This document shows positions 53,755 through 64,000 of a stretch of DNA of 64,000 nt, piece after piece. Under the pieces are notes generated by a model. The model made no database searches. It was given only the letters and a program-made list of their open reading frames with translations, and was not told the origin of the DNA. The position numbers and the translations under genes were made by a program. Numbering within the stretch: position 1 is the stretch's first letter; the number at the start of each line of letters is the position of its first letter. Source of the stretch: Corallincola holothuriorum (GTDB taxonomy: Bacteria; Pseudomonadota; Gammaproteobacteria; Enterobacterales; Neiellaceae); assembly GCF_003336225.1 (NCBI RefSeq), contig NZ_QPID01000006.1, forward strand, positions 1-64,000, in the 5' to 3' direction.

Positions 53755-54648
53755 TTAGGTCTCGCGGTGGTGATTGAGAAACAATTCCGTGAGTCGTTGT
53801 GTGCCTGGACCAACGTTGTCGGGGGTGGGTTGTACCAGACTAAGGACGACGGATTTTTTTTTGCTCCCAGAGAGAGACAGGCGCGAGAGCTTACCCTGTT
53901 GCACCTGCTCAGTGACAATATGTGGTGGTAGCCAAGCAAATCCAATCCCTTGTAGCAAAAGATCCAGTGCCTCATAGAAATTGTCGACCGTCCATCGCTG
54001 TTCGGATTTCAGCCAACCCTGTTCTTCTTTTGGTTGCTTTCCGGTGTCGCGGATCACCAGTTGCAATGATTTTTCCAAGTGCTGCGATTCCAGTGGCACC
54101 TCATTGTTGAGGGGATTATCTGGGTGGCAGACCAGCCAAAGCTCTCCACTGCAGAGCGGCTGGCCAAGATAGCCTTTGGGTACATGATTGACGATGGCTA
54201 GGTCGACCTCTCCCGAGACAACCGCCTCTTGACCACCAGATAGGACGACGCGTTGAATATTGATCCGTGAGCCGCGACTTTCAGGCTCGAAAAAAGCCAG
54301 CACCTGATTGAGGGCTTCTGTTGGATAGATTAATTCAACAGCGAGTCGGATCTCCGGCTCCCAGCCCATATCAATGTTTTCAGCCAGGTTTTCGAGCGAT
54401 TCGATATTTTCGGTCAGCTGTCGCGAGCGCCGGAGCATCACTTCTCCAGCCTTAGTAAGGAAAGCCTTGCGGCCTCTGACCTCTAATAGCTGGACACCTA
54501 ATAGCGTCTGCATCTTGGCGACAGCGTGGTTTAACGATGATTGACTCTTGCTGAGTCGTTCGGCTGCTTTGGCGTAACTGCCAGCATCAACGACGGCTTG
54601 CAAGATACGCCACTGTTCCAAAGTAGTGCGGGGACGGTATTGTGTCAT
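53755..54648 (-). CDS. LysR-family transcriptional regulator
   Basis: The 297-residue protein has the LysR winged helix-turn-helix: LEQWRILQAVVDAGSYAKAA, ERLSKSQSSLNHAVAKMQTL, LLEVRGRKAFLTKAGEVML. A substrate-binding-like domain follows (IRLAVELIYP, GEVDLAIVNHVPKGYLGQPL, GIGFAWLPPHIV). The ligand is unknown. The ATG at 54648 has GGAAGTAGAG upstream; the frame is open ten codons further. It is convergent with the sugar epimerase gene and transcribed toward it; it may regulate something outside this window, since no divergent partner is adjacent. Confidence 0.9.
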   Translation of the reverse strand: MTQYRPRTTLEQWRILQAVVDAGSYAKAAERLSKSQSSLNHAVAKMQTLLGVQLLEVRGRKAFLTKAGEVMLRRSRQLTENIESLENLAENIDMGWEPEIRLAVELIYPTEALNQVLAFFEPESRGSRINIQRVVLSGGQEAVVSGEVDLAIVNHVPKGYLGQPLCSGELWLVCHPDNPLNNEVPLESQHLEKSLQLVIRDTGKQPKEEQGWLKSEQRWTVDNFYEALDLLLQGIGFAWLPPHIVTEQVQQGKLSRLSLSGSKKKSVVLSLVQPTPDNVGPGTQRLTELFLNHHRET

Positions 54649-54761
54649 TTCTCTACTTCCATTGTTGCAATGAGACAAAAGGGCGTGACATGCCTTTACC
54701 TACATCCATGTGAGCTGATCATATTGTAACTATTCAATTTTGTTGCACAAGGGCAACCGTG

Positions 54762-56576
54762 TCAGTGGCGCAATAAGGATTTGGCGAGGCCACTTGCGAG
54801 TGGATCATCGATCTGGTCGAGCGCTGCTAAATCAATTAGGGATTGTTGTGCCGTAGCCCCTCTGAGTTGATGCAACGCCAGCATAATATCGCTAATGGTG
54901 ATTTCACCTCGCTGGTAGCGGTTTGCGATGCGTTTAGCTAACGCATATTGCCACAGCGCGCGATAGCTCAAGCTATCTGCTGTAGCAAGCGTCAACATAG
55001 CGTATGGCAAGGATGCTAACGGCGCATCAACAAGATGGCGGTTATCTCCCAGCAGGCGCATGTTTAAGGACGTTAGGTCGGTCATGCTCAGATTATGCTG
55101 ATGGTATACATAAGCCAATTTGGCGATTAGCACACGTTTGAGTAGTTTCACCGGAGGGGGGGCGGTAAAACTGTTTGGCTTGGTTATCTGGTTAAGTAAT
55201 CGCTCTTCAAACCCTTCCAGGTCCGGGTAGGGAGATGAAGAGAAGTCAGGGTGTGTCGGGTGAAACAGTATGCCGTAGATCGCTTTTAATATGCTGCTAT
55301 CTACTTTTGACGTAGTAACTGGCTGGGATCTATTGGTACTGATGAGCATGGCACCTGACTGAAATCCGGCTACAGGGTAACGTAAACGACTAGTCGCTAA
55401 GCCCGGATCAGGGCTCGATAGATCAAGGTAAATTTCGCCAAAGATCAGCCCCTCTTCATCGGTGAGTTGCCACACCGCCATATGACTTTGCCAGATCGGC
55501 AGATTTACTTTTTTGCCTCTGATCCCTAGCGCTTCGGACCAGTACAGAAGCCGTTTATTAAATATAGTTCCGCTTGGGGTTATCTCTTTTGTCGGTGATT
55601 CTTTGGCTGCTATTGCTTGATGCCGCCAGTGATCCCATGGTTTAAACTGTTGCTTAGTTTTCGTGGATACTTCGACAGTGAGGGCTCGTTCTAGGGTGGT
55701 GAGAAAATCCCTGACCTGTTTACGTTCGAGGAGCGCATCCCGTTGCCTATAGTGTGACCAGCTGGCGTAGCCCATTTGCGTCGCCAATGAGAGTCGAGCA
55801 GCCAACAAACGGTTAAGCTGTTTTCTCGCGGCTTTGCCGCCACGTTGTTGATAGGCTCGATAAACGAAGGCTCGGCATTCGCTACGATAGGCTGAGCGCA
55901 TAAAGCTGAGATAACGACTGGGGTCGGAAAAATCGACCGTTATTGCGAGCTGTTCACTTAACTGCTGTGCTCGTAAGGGCGTTTTTTCAAGACATTTTTT
56001 AGGCAGTGTAATTGGCAAGTCTTGTTGGAGCGCGCTTTTAAAGCTTAGTCGCGCCGCGTTTATCTCCTCTTTGGTTGCTGCGGGGTAATTTTTCTGCCAC
56101 AGCCCAGGGTACTCCTTTCGCCATTGATGTTGTTGCCATGATGCAGCCGGGCTTTCTTGTTTCGACTGGAGGAATGGAGCAAACCAATGATCACTGTTGC
56201 CATTGTGCCATTCTGTTATGGCTAGGTTGATAGATAGGCGGCAATAACCAGCGGTTTCTCGCCAATGAGGATCGGGGTGTGTGCGCTGCAATTGCTCGAC
56301 TTGAGCCAATAGATCGAAAAAAGGCGCCATCCAGATCCCTAACTTGCGCCCTGCATCTGCGCCGTGATCGGCTGTAAACCTTGGCCCATTCATCATTAGG
56401 TCGACTGCTTGGCTGCAACGCTGGCGCAATAGATCTGCACTTTGCCACTCCGCTGCCAGAGCTGGACGCTGCGCGCTTGAAGCTGATGTGGATAAACAGC
56501 TCCAAACGAAACACAGTAGTAATGCCCATAGGGAGGGGGCAGGACAGCTCAGTGGGAAGAGGCGCCTTAAGCTCAT
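54762..56576 (-). CDS. M3-peptidase-like exported protein lacking the zinc motif
   Basis: The 604-residue protein starts with a signal peptide ([19 protein letters not shown]). Its body follows M3 (thimet oligopeptidase-like) layout: [28 protein letters not shown] (about residues 251-278) recalls the LGY(A/S)S block, and [17 protein letters not shown] (376-392) recalls the GxxYLDL block. The zinc-site position reads KAIYGILFH (431-439) where HEFGHALHH is expected, and the downstream glutamate region reads [12 protein letters not shown], so all three ligands appear lost. I infer a non-catalytic binding or scaffolding role. It overlaps the cmoB stop by four bases. Confidence 0.6.
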   Translation of the reverse strand: MSLRRLFPLSCPAPSLWALLLCFVWSCLSTSASSAQRPALAAEWQSADLLRQRCSQAVDLMMNGPRFTADHGADAGRKLGIWMAPFFDLLAQVEQLQRTHPDPHWRETAGYCRLSINLAITEWHNGNSDHWFAPFLQSKQESPAASWQQHQWRKEYPGLWQKNYPAATKEEINAARLSFKSALQQDLPITLPKKCLEKTPLRAQQLSEQLAITVDFSDPSRYLSFMRSAYRSECRAFVYRAYQQRGGKAARKQLNRLLAARLSLATQMGYASWSHYRQRDALLERKQVRDFLTTLERALTVEVSTKTKQQFKPWDHWRHQAIAAKESPTKEITPSGTIFNKRLLYWSEALGIRGKKVNLPIWQSHMAVWQLTDEEGLIFGEIYLDLSSPDPGLATSRLRYPVAGFQSGAMLISTNRSQPVTTSKVDSSILKAIYGILFHPTHPDFSSSPYPDLEGFEERLLNQITKPNSFTAPPPVKLLKRVLIAKLAYVYHQHNLSMTDLTSLNMRLLGDNRHLVDAPLASLPYAMLTLATADSLSYRALWQYALAKRIANRYQRGEITISDIMLALHQLRGATAQQSLIDLAALDQIDDPLASGLAKSLLRH

Positions 56577-57565
56577 TCCGGTCGATTAGCGATGATGATT
56601 GATCTTTTTGGCGCAGGATGACCTTCTACTGTTTTGCTTTGGTCATTCCGGTCTAAATAGTTGTTTAGCGACAACCGGTCCATCCAATCTGTACTGCGTT
56701 GCTCGTCAACGGTGGTGACATTTATATCAACGGTGCGAATATTTACCATGCCGCAGCGCTCCAGCCAGTGCTCTAAGGCCTCACTGCTGGGTACAAACCA
56801 GACATTGGGCATTTGTGCGTAGCGCTCACCCGGCACCAGCACCTGATCTTTATCGCCATCGATGACTAATGTTTCCAGCACCAATTCACCGCCCGGACGG
56901 AGTTGTGATTTCAGTTGAAACAGATGGTCAATTGGCGAGCGGCGATGATAGAGCACGCCCATGCTAAACACCGTATCAAATGCTTTCAGCTCTGGCAGCT
57001 CTTGGATCCCTAATGGCAGCAGGTGGATCGGGTTAGTTTTTGGCGCAAAGTGTTTAATTGCCAAAAATTGTACTAAAAATAGCTGCGTGGGATCGACGCC
57101 GATAACCCGTGCTGCACCTTCGCCCAACATACGCCACATGTGATAACCACTGCCACAACCGACATCTAACACGTTGCGATCTGTCAGTGAGCTGATATGC
57201 GGAAGTAGCCGCTCCCACTTCCAATCTGAGCGCCATTCCGTATCGATATCCATACCATATAGTTGGAAAGGCCCCTTGCGCCAGGGCATCAGTTGCTTTA
57301 GCAAGCCGGTCATACGGGCTCTATCTGAGTTGCTAGCCTCGGCTTCACTACCAAAGGTGACACTGTGTTTGAGGTCGTTGGAAGTACTACTTAATTCAGG
57401 CAGTTTGCTGACCACCCGTAACCAACTGTCTAATTCGCCGTGACGTTGTTCTTTTTGCCAACGGGCTAATTGTGCCGGCGCGGTTTGTAACCAATGGCTA
57501 AGCGGTGAGCCGATAATGTCAGCGTAGAAATCTTCAAACAGTTGTTGATCTTGAGAAGCATGCAT
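56573..57565 (-). CDS. cmoB: tRNA U34 carboxymethyltransferase CmoB
   Basis: CmoB uses carboxy-S-adenosylmethionine to turn 5-hydroxyuridine at tRNA position 34 into 5-carboxymethoxyuridine. The 330-residue protein has the N-terminal helix region ([20 protein letters not shown]), [20 protein letters not shown], and the methyltransferase motif [20 protein letters not shown] with [36 protein letters not shown] completes the family pattern. cmoA lies three bases upstream on the same strand, as is usual. Confidence 0.96.
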   Translation of the reverse strand: MHASQDQQLFEDFYADIIGSPLSHWLQTAPAQLARWQKEQRHGELDSWLRVVSKLPELSSTSNDLKHSVTFGSEAEASNSDRARMTGLLKQLMPWRKGPFQLYGMDIDTEWRSDWKWERLLPHISSLTDRNVLDVGCGSGYHMWRMLGEGAARVIGVDPTQLFLVQFLAIKHFAPKTNPIHLLPLGIQELPELKAFDTVFSMGVLYHRRSPIDHLFQLKSQLRPGGELVLETLVIDGDKDQVLVPGERYAQMPNVWFVPSSEALEHWLERCGMVNIRTVDINVTTVDEQRSTDWMDRLSLNNYLDRNDQSKTVEGHPAPKRSIIIANRPE

Positions 57566-57567
57566 TG

Positions 57568-58619
<1,052 letters not shown>

Positions 58620-61424
58620 ATGTTTGCGCGAACTCTATTAGCTGTTTTAATCTACTTATTCTGTTTTATGGCCCAGCCCTTTGTGGCCGCACAGGATAAG
58701 CCGCTGGTTATTGTGACCAGTGCAGAGACCTATCCTTATCACTTTGCTATAGATGGTCAGCCACGGGGGATGTTGGTTGATCTTTGGCGGCTATGGTCCG
58801 AGAAGACCCATACTAAGATTGTGCTCGTTTCTGCGTCCTGGGTTGATAGCCTCGAGATGATCCGTAGCGGAACGGCAGATATCCATGCAGGTATGGCTGT
58901 TAATGAACAGCGCGCGACCTACTTGGCCTTTGCAGATTCTCTGGCGACCGTACACTCCAATATTTTTGTTCACCGTTCGCTGCCAGATATTAAGCAGCCG
59001 GAACAACTGCGTCCCTACTTAGTCGGTGCGGTAAAAGAAGCCAACCATGTGACGATGTTGAATCGTCTTTACCCACACCTCGCTATCGCAGAGTATGACC
59101 GCCAGTTCAGTGTTTATGATGCTGCGATGCGTGGGGAAGTACTGGCTTTTACGGGCTTGGATCGGGTTTCATCGCAATATGAACCGGTATTAGAGTTAGA
59201 GCAGCGATTTCCCAACCACCGTAAACTGACTTATCACACCACGTCTCTTCACCCCTCTGTTCAGTCAGGCAATGATGCTTTACTGGCTAAAATCAATGAT
59301 GGCTTTAAGCTGATCTCCGACGAGGAGAGAGCAGCAATCAATCGCCGTTGGTTCGGAACATCCGGTGAGCAAGCTGGCATCATGATCGCCATTTTACCGG
59401 ACGCACCACCATACATGATGCTGGATGAGGACGGTGTGCCCAGTGGCATGTTGGTCGATATATGGAAGCTTTGGGGTGAGCGTAATGGTTATGAAGTTAA
59501 CTTTATGGTGCAGGAAAAACACACGCTGGATAGCCAGATGGACATGCAGCTGGTGGATATTGTTTCTGCATTACCCAGCGCCGAGAATGATAGCCAGGCT
59601 TTAGAGCCAGCAAATCAATTAATGACGCTCAAAGTGCAGTTCTATACACCTGAAAATTCAGGTGTTAATGCATTAAGCCAGGTCAGCGAATTACCCATTG
59701 GAGTTTTAGAGCAAGCGAGCTATTTACCGCAGCTTACCAGCCAATATCCCAAGTTAAGCTTTAGTTATTTTTCAGACCATTTCGAGTTAATACAAGCGGC
59801 AATTAGTGGTGAGATCGCTGGCTTTTTCGGCTTATCTAACTTGACGGAATATGTCCTTATTCAACGCAATCAACTTAATCAATTTCGGCGTTTGGACAAC
59901 CCCACCTTTGCCGCCGAAGTGCTCGCCTTGGTCGGCAAGGGCAATGAGAATCTTAAACAAAGAGTGCAGCTAGGTTTTGAAGCTGTTGAACTCTCAGATT
60001 TAGCAGAGATTGAGCAACGTTGGATACTTGCGCCTCAGGACCGCTATTTTGAGAATCTGCCACTGTCGGTCGAACTCAGTGACGAGGAGAACCGCTGGTT
60101 ATCTAGTCACCCTGTGATCCGTATGGGGGCCGTTAAGGACTACTCGCCATTTGAGTTCGTTAATGAAGTTGGCGAGTTCGCTGGGGTTAATGCCGATCTG
60201 GTTGAGTGGTTGGAAAGCCGCACAGGATTACGAATTGAGGTGGTGCTTTTCGAGCATTGGCAGCAAGTGCTTGAGGCTGCTATGCGGCATAAAGTCGACT
60301 TTGTCGCCGCTATCAGCGATACACCGGAGCGTCGACAATCACTGATTTTTTCAGATGGGTATTGGCCAACCCCATGGGCGATAGCGATACGTGAAGAGGA
60401 GCTTTTAGTTTCTCAACTCAGCCAGTTGCGAGGTCGCACGCTGGCGGTCATCGCTGGCTATCAAGTGATCCCCTGGATCAGGCGAAATCACCCAGAAATC
60501 GAATTGAAAGTATATGAATCGGGGGCTGAAGCGCTGCAGGCAGTATCTTCCGGTGAAGTGTTCGGAGCGTTAGATAACCTTACTGTTGCCGTTTCCATGG
60601 TGAGGGAATTGAGCCTGAGTAATCTGAAACTGTCTACTTTGCACGATATAAAGCAAGAGTCTTCTCAATTCGGTATTAGAAAAGATTGGCCTGAGCTCAA
60701 TAGTATATTGAATAAAGCATTACTGATGTTGACGGAAGACGAGCGCCGCAAAATTCTATCTAAATGGTTAGATTTGACCATTGAACAAGGGGTTTCTAGT
60801 GAGAAAGTCTGGCGCATCAGTGTCCAGATTGGTGCCTTGGTTATCGTGGTGATGACATTGATGGTCTTGTGGAACCGTCGCTTAAATAAAGAGATTGAAC
60901 GTCGTCGAGCCGCAGAAGAAACGATCCGCCATTTGGCTCGCCATGATGAACTAACTGGCTTAGCTAATCGGCGGCAGTTTGAGGAACAGATTCTAGGGGC
61001 GCTAGAGAACCATGCGCGAACTAAGAATCTTATGGCTTTGATGTTTATTGATCTGGATGGGTTTAAAGAGATTAATGACCAACATGGTCATGGTGCTGGC
61101 GATCAGGTACTCAAAGAGGTAGCAAAGCGTTTTCAGGGAGTAGTAAGGCGCTCTGATACGTTAGCGCGTTTTGGTGGCGATGAGTTTGTTGTTTTAGCAA
61201 CTAACTTGCATCACCGTCTGCACGCGGCTGAATTGGCGAAGAAGCTCATTTTTGCCCTTGAAAAGCCATTCAAGGTAGGAGATGCCAAGTGTTCATTAAG
61301 TGCCAGTATTGGTGTGGCAGTCTATCCGGAGGATGGTGAAACGCCTGATGTCTTGTTACGGGTGGCGGATAGCTTGATGTATAAGATTAAGCAGCAAGAC
61401 AAGAACGGTTACCTATTGAGTTAA
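58620..61424 (+). CDS. Diguanylate cyclase with three tandem periplasmic solute-binding domains
   Basis: The 934-residue protein has a signal peptide (LLAVLIYLFCFMAQPFVAA) and three SBP_bac_3-like domains at about residues 28-245, 258-470 and 490-720 (recurring GMLVDLWRLW, GMLVDIWKLW and FAGVNADLVEWL blocks). One membrane helix follows (QIGALVIVVMTLMVLWN), then a C-terminal GGDEF domain. HDELTGLANRRQFEEQ, LMFIDLDGFKEINDQHGHGA and RFGGDEFVVLA show an intact active site, and RRSD five residues before GGDEF is an inhibitory I-site. It probably makes c-di-GMP in response to small periplasmic ligands such as amino acids; the ligand is unknown. Confidence 0.93.
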   Translation: MFARTLLAVLIYLFCFMAQPFVAAQDKPLVIVTSAETYPYHFAIDGQPRGMLVDLWRLWSEKTHTKIVLVSASWVDSLEMIRSGTADIHAGMAVNEQRATYLAFADSLATVHSNIFVHRSLPDIKQPEQLRPYLVGAVKEANHVTMLNRLYPHLAIAEYDRQFSVYDAAMRGEVLAFTGLDRVSSQYEPVLELEQRFPNHRKLTYHTTSLHPSVQSGNDALLAKINDGFKLISDEERAAINRRWFGTSGEQAGIMIAILPDAPPYMMLDEDGVPSGMLVDIWKLWGERNGYEVNFMVQEKHTLDSQMDMQLVDIVSALPSAENDSQALEPANQLMTLKVQFYTPENSGVNALSQVSELPIGVLEQASYLPQLTSQYPKLSFSYFSDHFELIQAAISGEIAGFFGLSNLTEYVLIQRNQLNQFRRLDNPTFAAEVLALVGKGNENLKQRVQLGFEAVELSDLAEIEQRWILAPQDRYFENLPLSVELSDEENRWLSSHPVIRMGAVKDYSPFEFVNEVGEFAGVNADLVEWLESRTGLRIEVVLFEHWQQVLEAAMRHKVDFVAAISDTPERRQSLIFSDGYWPTPWAIAIREEELLVSQLSQLRGRTLAVIAGYQVIPWIRRNHPEIELKVYESGAEALQAVSSGEVFGALDNLTVAVSMVRELSLSNLKLSTLHDIKQESSQFGIRKDWPELNSILNKALLMLTEDERRKILSKWLDLTIEQGVSSEKVWRISVQIGALVIVVMTLMVLWNRRLNKEIERRRAAEETIRHLARHDELTGLANRRQFEEQILGALENHARTKNLMALMFIDLDGFKEINDQHGHGAGDQVLKEVAKRFQGVVRRSDTLARFGGDEFVVLATNLHHRLHAAELAKKLIFALEKPFKVGDAKCSLSASIGVAVYPEDGETPDVLLRVADSLMYKIKQQDKNGYLLS

Positions 61425-61528
61425 ATTATCTGTTATGTAGCAGCCGGTCGCGTGACAACTGATGCCGTTTGCATATAATGCCTCACTGTCCGTCAATCTT
61501 TATCTGGCGAAGCGGGGGAACAACGGCA

Positions 61529-61756
61529 ATGCCTATTTATGAGTACCAATGTGGGTCGTGCGGCCATCAGTTAGAGAAACTCCAACGTATCAGTGATGCG
61601 CCTTTGGTGGATTGTCCCGATTGTGCGGCCCCTGCGCTGAAGAAGTTGATTTCTGCAGCTGGTTTCCGGCTTAAAGGTAGTGGCTGGTATGAGACTGACT
61701 TTAAGAGTGGCAGTAAGAAAAACGTGGCTTCGGACAGTCATTCGAAATCGAACTGA
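61529..61756 (+). CDS. FmdB-family zinc-ribbon protein
   Basis: This 75-residue protein begins MPIYEYQCGSCGHQLEKLQR and continues with CPDCAAPALKKLISAAGFRL, forming the two CxxC knuckles of the FmdB zinc ribbon, followed by GSGWYETDFK. The family is of uncertain function but often precedes aspS in gammaproteobacteria, as here. ATG 61529 with GGGGGAA upstream is chosen because the motif must be N-terminal; the frame is open 20 codons before it. Confidence 0.92.
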   Translation: MPIYEYQCGSCGHQLEKLQRISDAPLVDCPDCAAPALKKLISAAGFRLKGSGWYETDFKSGSKKNVASDSHSKSN

Positions 61757-61798
61757 TTTGAGCCAACGTTTTAGTTTGAATGATATTTAATCAATTTA

Positions 61799-61826
61799 TG
61801 CGCTGCCTCCAAGGCGGCGCATCTTT
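61799..61826 (+). terminator. Possible terminator between the zinc-ribbon gene and aspS
   Basis: TGCGCTGCC and GGCGGCGCA pair (one mismatch) around TCCAA, then ATCTTTATT. The T run is broken, so this may be a partial terminator 25 bp before the aspS start. Confidence 0.5.
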
Positions 61827-61850
61827 ATTCTGAACAACAGGAAAGTACAC

Positions 61851-63620
61851 ATGCGCAGCCATTATTGTGGAGAGGTTAACGAATCACTGATTGGCCAAGA
61901 GGTCACCTTGTGTGGCTGGGTTAATCGTCGTCGTGATTTGGGGGGAGTGATCTTTCTGGATCTGCGTGATCGAGAAGGTATCGTTCAAGTTGTTTACGAT
62001 CCGGATATCGAAGATGTATTCGCTCTAGCAAATACCCTGCGTAACGAATTTTGTGTCAAAGTGACGGGCAAAGTCCGTCCGCGCCCTGAAGGGCAGATCA
62101 ATAAAGAGATGGCCAGTGGTGGCATTGAATTACTGGGTTTGCAACTTGAGATCCTTAACGCCGCTGCACCGCTGCCGTTGGACTTTAACCAACAGAATAG
62201 TGAAGAACAGCGCTTACGCTTCCGCTATTTGGATCTACGTCGGCCAGAAATGAGCGAAAAGCTTAAGTTCCGTGCCAAAGTGACTAATGAAGTTCGCCGC
62301 TTTATGGAAGAGGCGGGCTTTATGGATGTAGAAACTCCCATCTTAACGGCGGCAACGCCTGAAGGCGCACGAGATTACTTAGTGCCTAGTCGCACTCACA
62401 AAGGCAAATTCTTCGCTTTACCACAGTCACCACAGTTGTTTAAGCAGCTGCTGATGATGTCTGGCGTTGACCGTTACTATCAGATCGTTAAATGTTTCCG
62501 TGATGAAGATCTTCGTGCTGATCGTCAGCCTGAGTTTACTCAGATTGATATCGAAACCTCATTTATGTCTGCGGATCAAGTGATGGCGGTAACGGAGCAG
62601 ATGATCCGTCAGTTGTTCACGAAATTGATGAATATTGATTTAGGTGATTTCCCGCGGATGACTTACGAAGAGGCGATGCGCCGTTTCGGTAGTGATAAAC
62701 CCGATCTGCGTATTCCGTTAGAGTTGGTCGATGTCGCTGAACAGGTTAAAACGGTCGATTTCAAGGTGTTCGCTGGCCCGGCGAATGATGACAATGGCCG
62801 CGTTGCAGCAATTCGTGTTCCTGCAGGTGCCGATAAATTCAGCCGGAAACAGATTGACGAGCTGGGTAAGTTTGTTGGTATATACGGTGCCAAAGGTCTG
62901 GCATGGATGAAAATTAATGATCGTGCCGCAGGGCTGGAAGGGGTGCAATCTCCTGTTGCTAAGTTCTTCTCTGCTGAACAGATGGAAGCATTGCTTGCTC
63001 AAACTAACGCTGAAAGTGGCGATATTCTGTTCTTTGGTGCAGATAATAAAGTGGTCGTTACCGAAGCAATGGGCGCGTTGCGAATCAAACTAGGTGAAGA
63101 CCTTGGGTTGGTTGCCGATGAATGGCGTCCGTTGTGGGTTGTTGATTTCCCAATGTTCGAGGAAGCTGATGGCCGTGCTCATGCGCTGCATCATCCGTTC
63201 ACCGCACCATCAAATGCTACCGCAGCGGAACTGGAAGCTAACCCTTACGGTGCGTTATCCGATGCATATGACATGGTATTAAATGGCTGTGAAGTTGGCG
63301 GTGGCTCGGTACGTATTCACGACCAAACTATGCAGGCCACTGTTTTCCGTATTCTTGGGATCAGTGATGAAGAAGCCCGTGAGAAGTTTGGTTTCTTGTT
63401 GGATGCGCTGCAGTATGGTGCTCCACCACATGCGGGTTTAGCATTTGGTTTAGATCGTTTGGTCATGTTGATGTGTGGTGCCGACACTATCCGAGACGTG
63501 ATGGCATTTCCAAAAACTACTACCGCAGCATGTCCATTGACCGATGCACCTGGAAAAGCAAATCCGGAGCAGTTGGTTGAGCTGGGTATTGCGTTGGTAG
63601 CGAAGGAAGATGCTAAATAG
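61851..63620 (+). CDS. aspS: Aspartyl-tRNA synthetase
   Basis: This 589-residue class II synthetase charges tRNA-Asp. The N-terminal anticodon-binding barrel contains [20 protein letters not shown]. Motif 2 is [20 protein letters not shown], the bacterial GAD insertion is present in the middle (about residues 290-420), and motif 3 is [15 protein letters not shown]. Its length matches bacterial AspRS. GGAAAG precedes the start, and nudB begins at the last base of its stop codon. Confidence 0.97.
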   Translation: MRSHYCGEVNESLIGQEVTLCGWVNRRRDLGGVIFLDLRDREGIVQVVYDPDIEDVFALANTLRNEFCVKVTGKVRPRPEGQINKEMASGGIELLGLQLEILNAAAPLPLDFNQQNSEEQRLRFRYLDLRRPEMSEKLKFRAKVTNEVRRFMEEAGFMDVETPILTAATPEGARDYLVPSRTHKGKFFALPQSPQLFKQLLMMSGVDRYYQIVKCFRDEDLRADRQPEFTQIDIETSFMSADQVMAVTEQMIRQLFTKLMNIDLGDFPRMTYEEAMRRFGSDKPDLRIPLELVDVAEQVKTVDFKVFAGPANDDNGRVAAIRVPAGADKFSRKQIDELGKFVGIYGAKGLAWMKINDRAAGLEGVQSPVAKFFSAEQMEALLAQTNAESGDILFFGADNKVVVTEAMGALRIKLGEDLGLVADEWRPLWVVDFPMFEEADGRAHALHHPFTAPSNATAAELEANPYGALSDAYDMVLNGCEVGGGSVRIHDQTMQATVFRILGISDEEAREKFGFLLDALQYGAPPHAGLAFGLDRLVMLMCGADTIRDVMAFPKTTTAACPLTDAPGKANPEQLVELGIALVAKEDAK

Positions 63621-64000
63621 TGAGTTACAAGCGCCCTGAATCTGTCCTGGTAGTGATCTACCGTGAGGATTTCAGAGTGCTGCTTATGCGAAGGTTGGAC
63701 CTGCCAACCTTCTGGCAATCTGTTACCGGCTCATTGGAAGTGGGCGAGCTACCGATTCGTGCGGCGGCGAGAGAGTTAAAAGAGGAAACCGGTATTGATG
63801 TGGCGATGTTGCCTTCAGTGTTAGAGGATGCGGACGTTCAGGTTCGCTATCTTTTGTACCCTGAATGGCGTCATCGATATGCGCCGGGCACCACCCACAA
63901 TCTTGAGCATTGGTTTTATCTTCGAGTACCGGTCACCACTGAGATCCAGCTGTCGGCGACAGAACATCTTGAGTATGTATGGCTGGACTTCGAGCATGCG
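63620..64000 (+). CDS. nudB: Dihydroneopterin triphosphate diphosphatase NudB (5' part)
   Basis: The frame starts with GTG overlapping the aspS stop and runs off the end of the window, so about 127 codons are seen. YKRPESVLVVIYREDFRVLL and FWQSVTGSLEVGELPIRAAA match NudB. The Nudix box is GSLEVGELPIRAAARELKEE followed by TG, with the RELKEE metal-binding helix. HRYAPGTTHNLEHWFYLRVP and TEHLEYVWL also agree. NudB removes pyrophosphate from dihydroneopterin triphosphate in folate synthesis. The aspS-nudB order is standard in gammaproteobacteria. Confidence 0.93.
   Translation, partial: MSYKRPESVLVVIYREDFRVLLMRRLDLPTFWQSVTGSLEVGELPIRAAARELKEETGIDVAMLPSVLEDADVQVRYLLYPEWRHRYAPGTTHNLEHWFYLRVPVTTEIQLSATEHLEYVWLDFEHA

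Overview
This window looks like the chromosome of a marine gammaproteobacterium of the Alteromonadales type. The reasons are the housekeeping linkages (apt-dnaX-ybaB with recR nearby, cmoA-cmoB, aspS-nudB), a TtpC/ExbB2/ExbD2/TonB2-type energy system with DUF3450 and TPR partners beside a large TonB-dependent receptor, and a base composition that by eye is a little under 50% GC. No insertion sequence, prophage, CRISPR array or tRNA gene was recognised. The genus is not claimed.

Layout. 1-180: 3' end of a 5S rRNA and two terminators closing an rRNA operon. 325-4776: a cobalamin riboswitch with its own intrinsic terminator, then six tightly packed genes for cobalamin nucleotide-loop assembly, corrinoid adenosylation and lower-ligand synthesis (cobT, cobS, cobU, a cobC-like phosphatase, cobO, bluB). 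No corrin-ring genes are present, which suggests salvage. 4829-7971: a small secreted protein, an AsmA-family protein, the SRP RNA gene ffs and ytfJ. 8152-12544: glutamate decarboxylase divergent from an AspT-type antiporter and a membrane protein, a likely decarboxylation/antiport acid-response module. 12680-17428: porin, two DUF2057 paralogues around a ComFB-domain gene, priC and a TSUP transporter. 17753-26725: an outer-membrane TonB-dependent receptor, a TIGR02466-type oxygenase and a complete TonB2-type energiser.

26763-33139: a degenerate GGDEF protein, a DUF885 lipoprotein, a DksA-type zinc finger, dusC, and a bufferin-type RiPP operon. The bufferin precursor carries ten EGKCG motifs and is followed by its DUF692 (MNIO) oxidase and DUF2063 partner. 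An FNR-like box lies upstream of the precursor, a perfect hairpin separates precursor from enzymes, and a second, perfect FNR-type palindrome precedes a 38-codon membrane microprotein ORF. 33423-42405: a lone receiver protein, apt, dnaX (with a well-formed -1 frameshift signal), ybaB, then a 1201-residue Ig-like lipoprotein and a peroxidase lying between ybaB and recR. 42479-44530: comEA-like gene and gltX. 44888-50436: sulfate activation operon cysC-cysQ-cysD-cysN with an SLC13-type transporter. 50582-53685: galU, galE and a UDP-glucuronate 4-epimerase-like gene for nucleotide sugars. 53755-64000: a LysR regulator, an M3-peptidase-like protein that has lost its zinc motif and sits behind cmoA-cmoB, a triple-SBP diguanylate cyclase, an FmdB-type zinc ribbon, aspS and the start of nudB.

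The most rewarding regions are the bufferin operon with its regulatory sites (30735-33139), the dnaX recoding signal (36200-36238), the B12 attenuator (325-530) and the apparent pseudo-peptidase (54762-56576).
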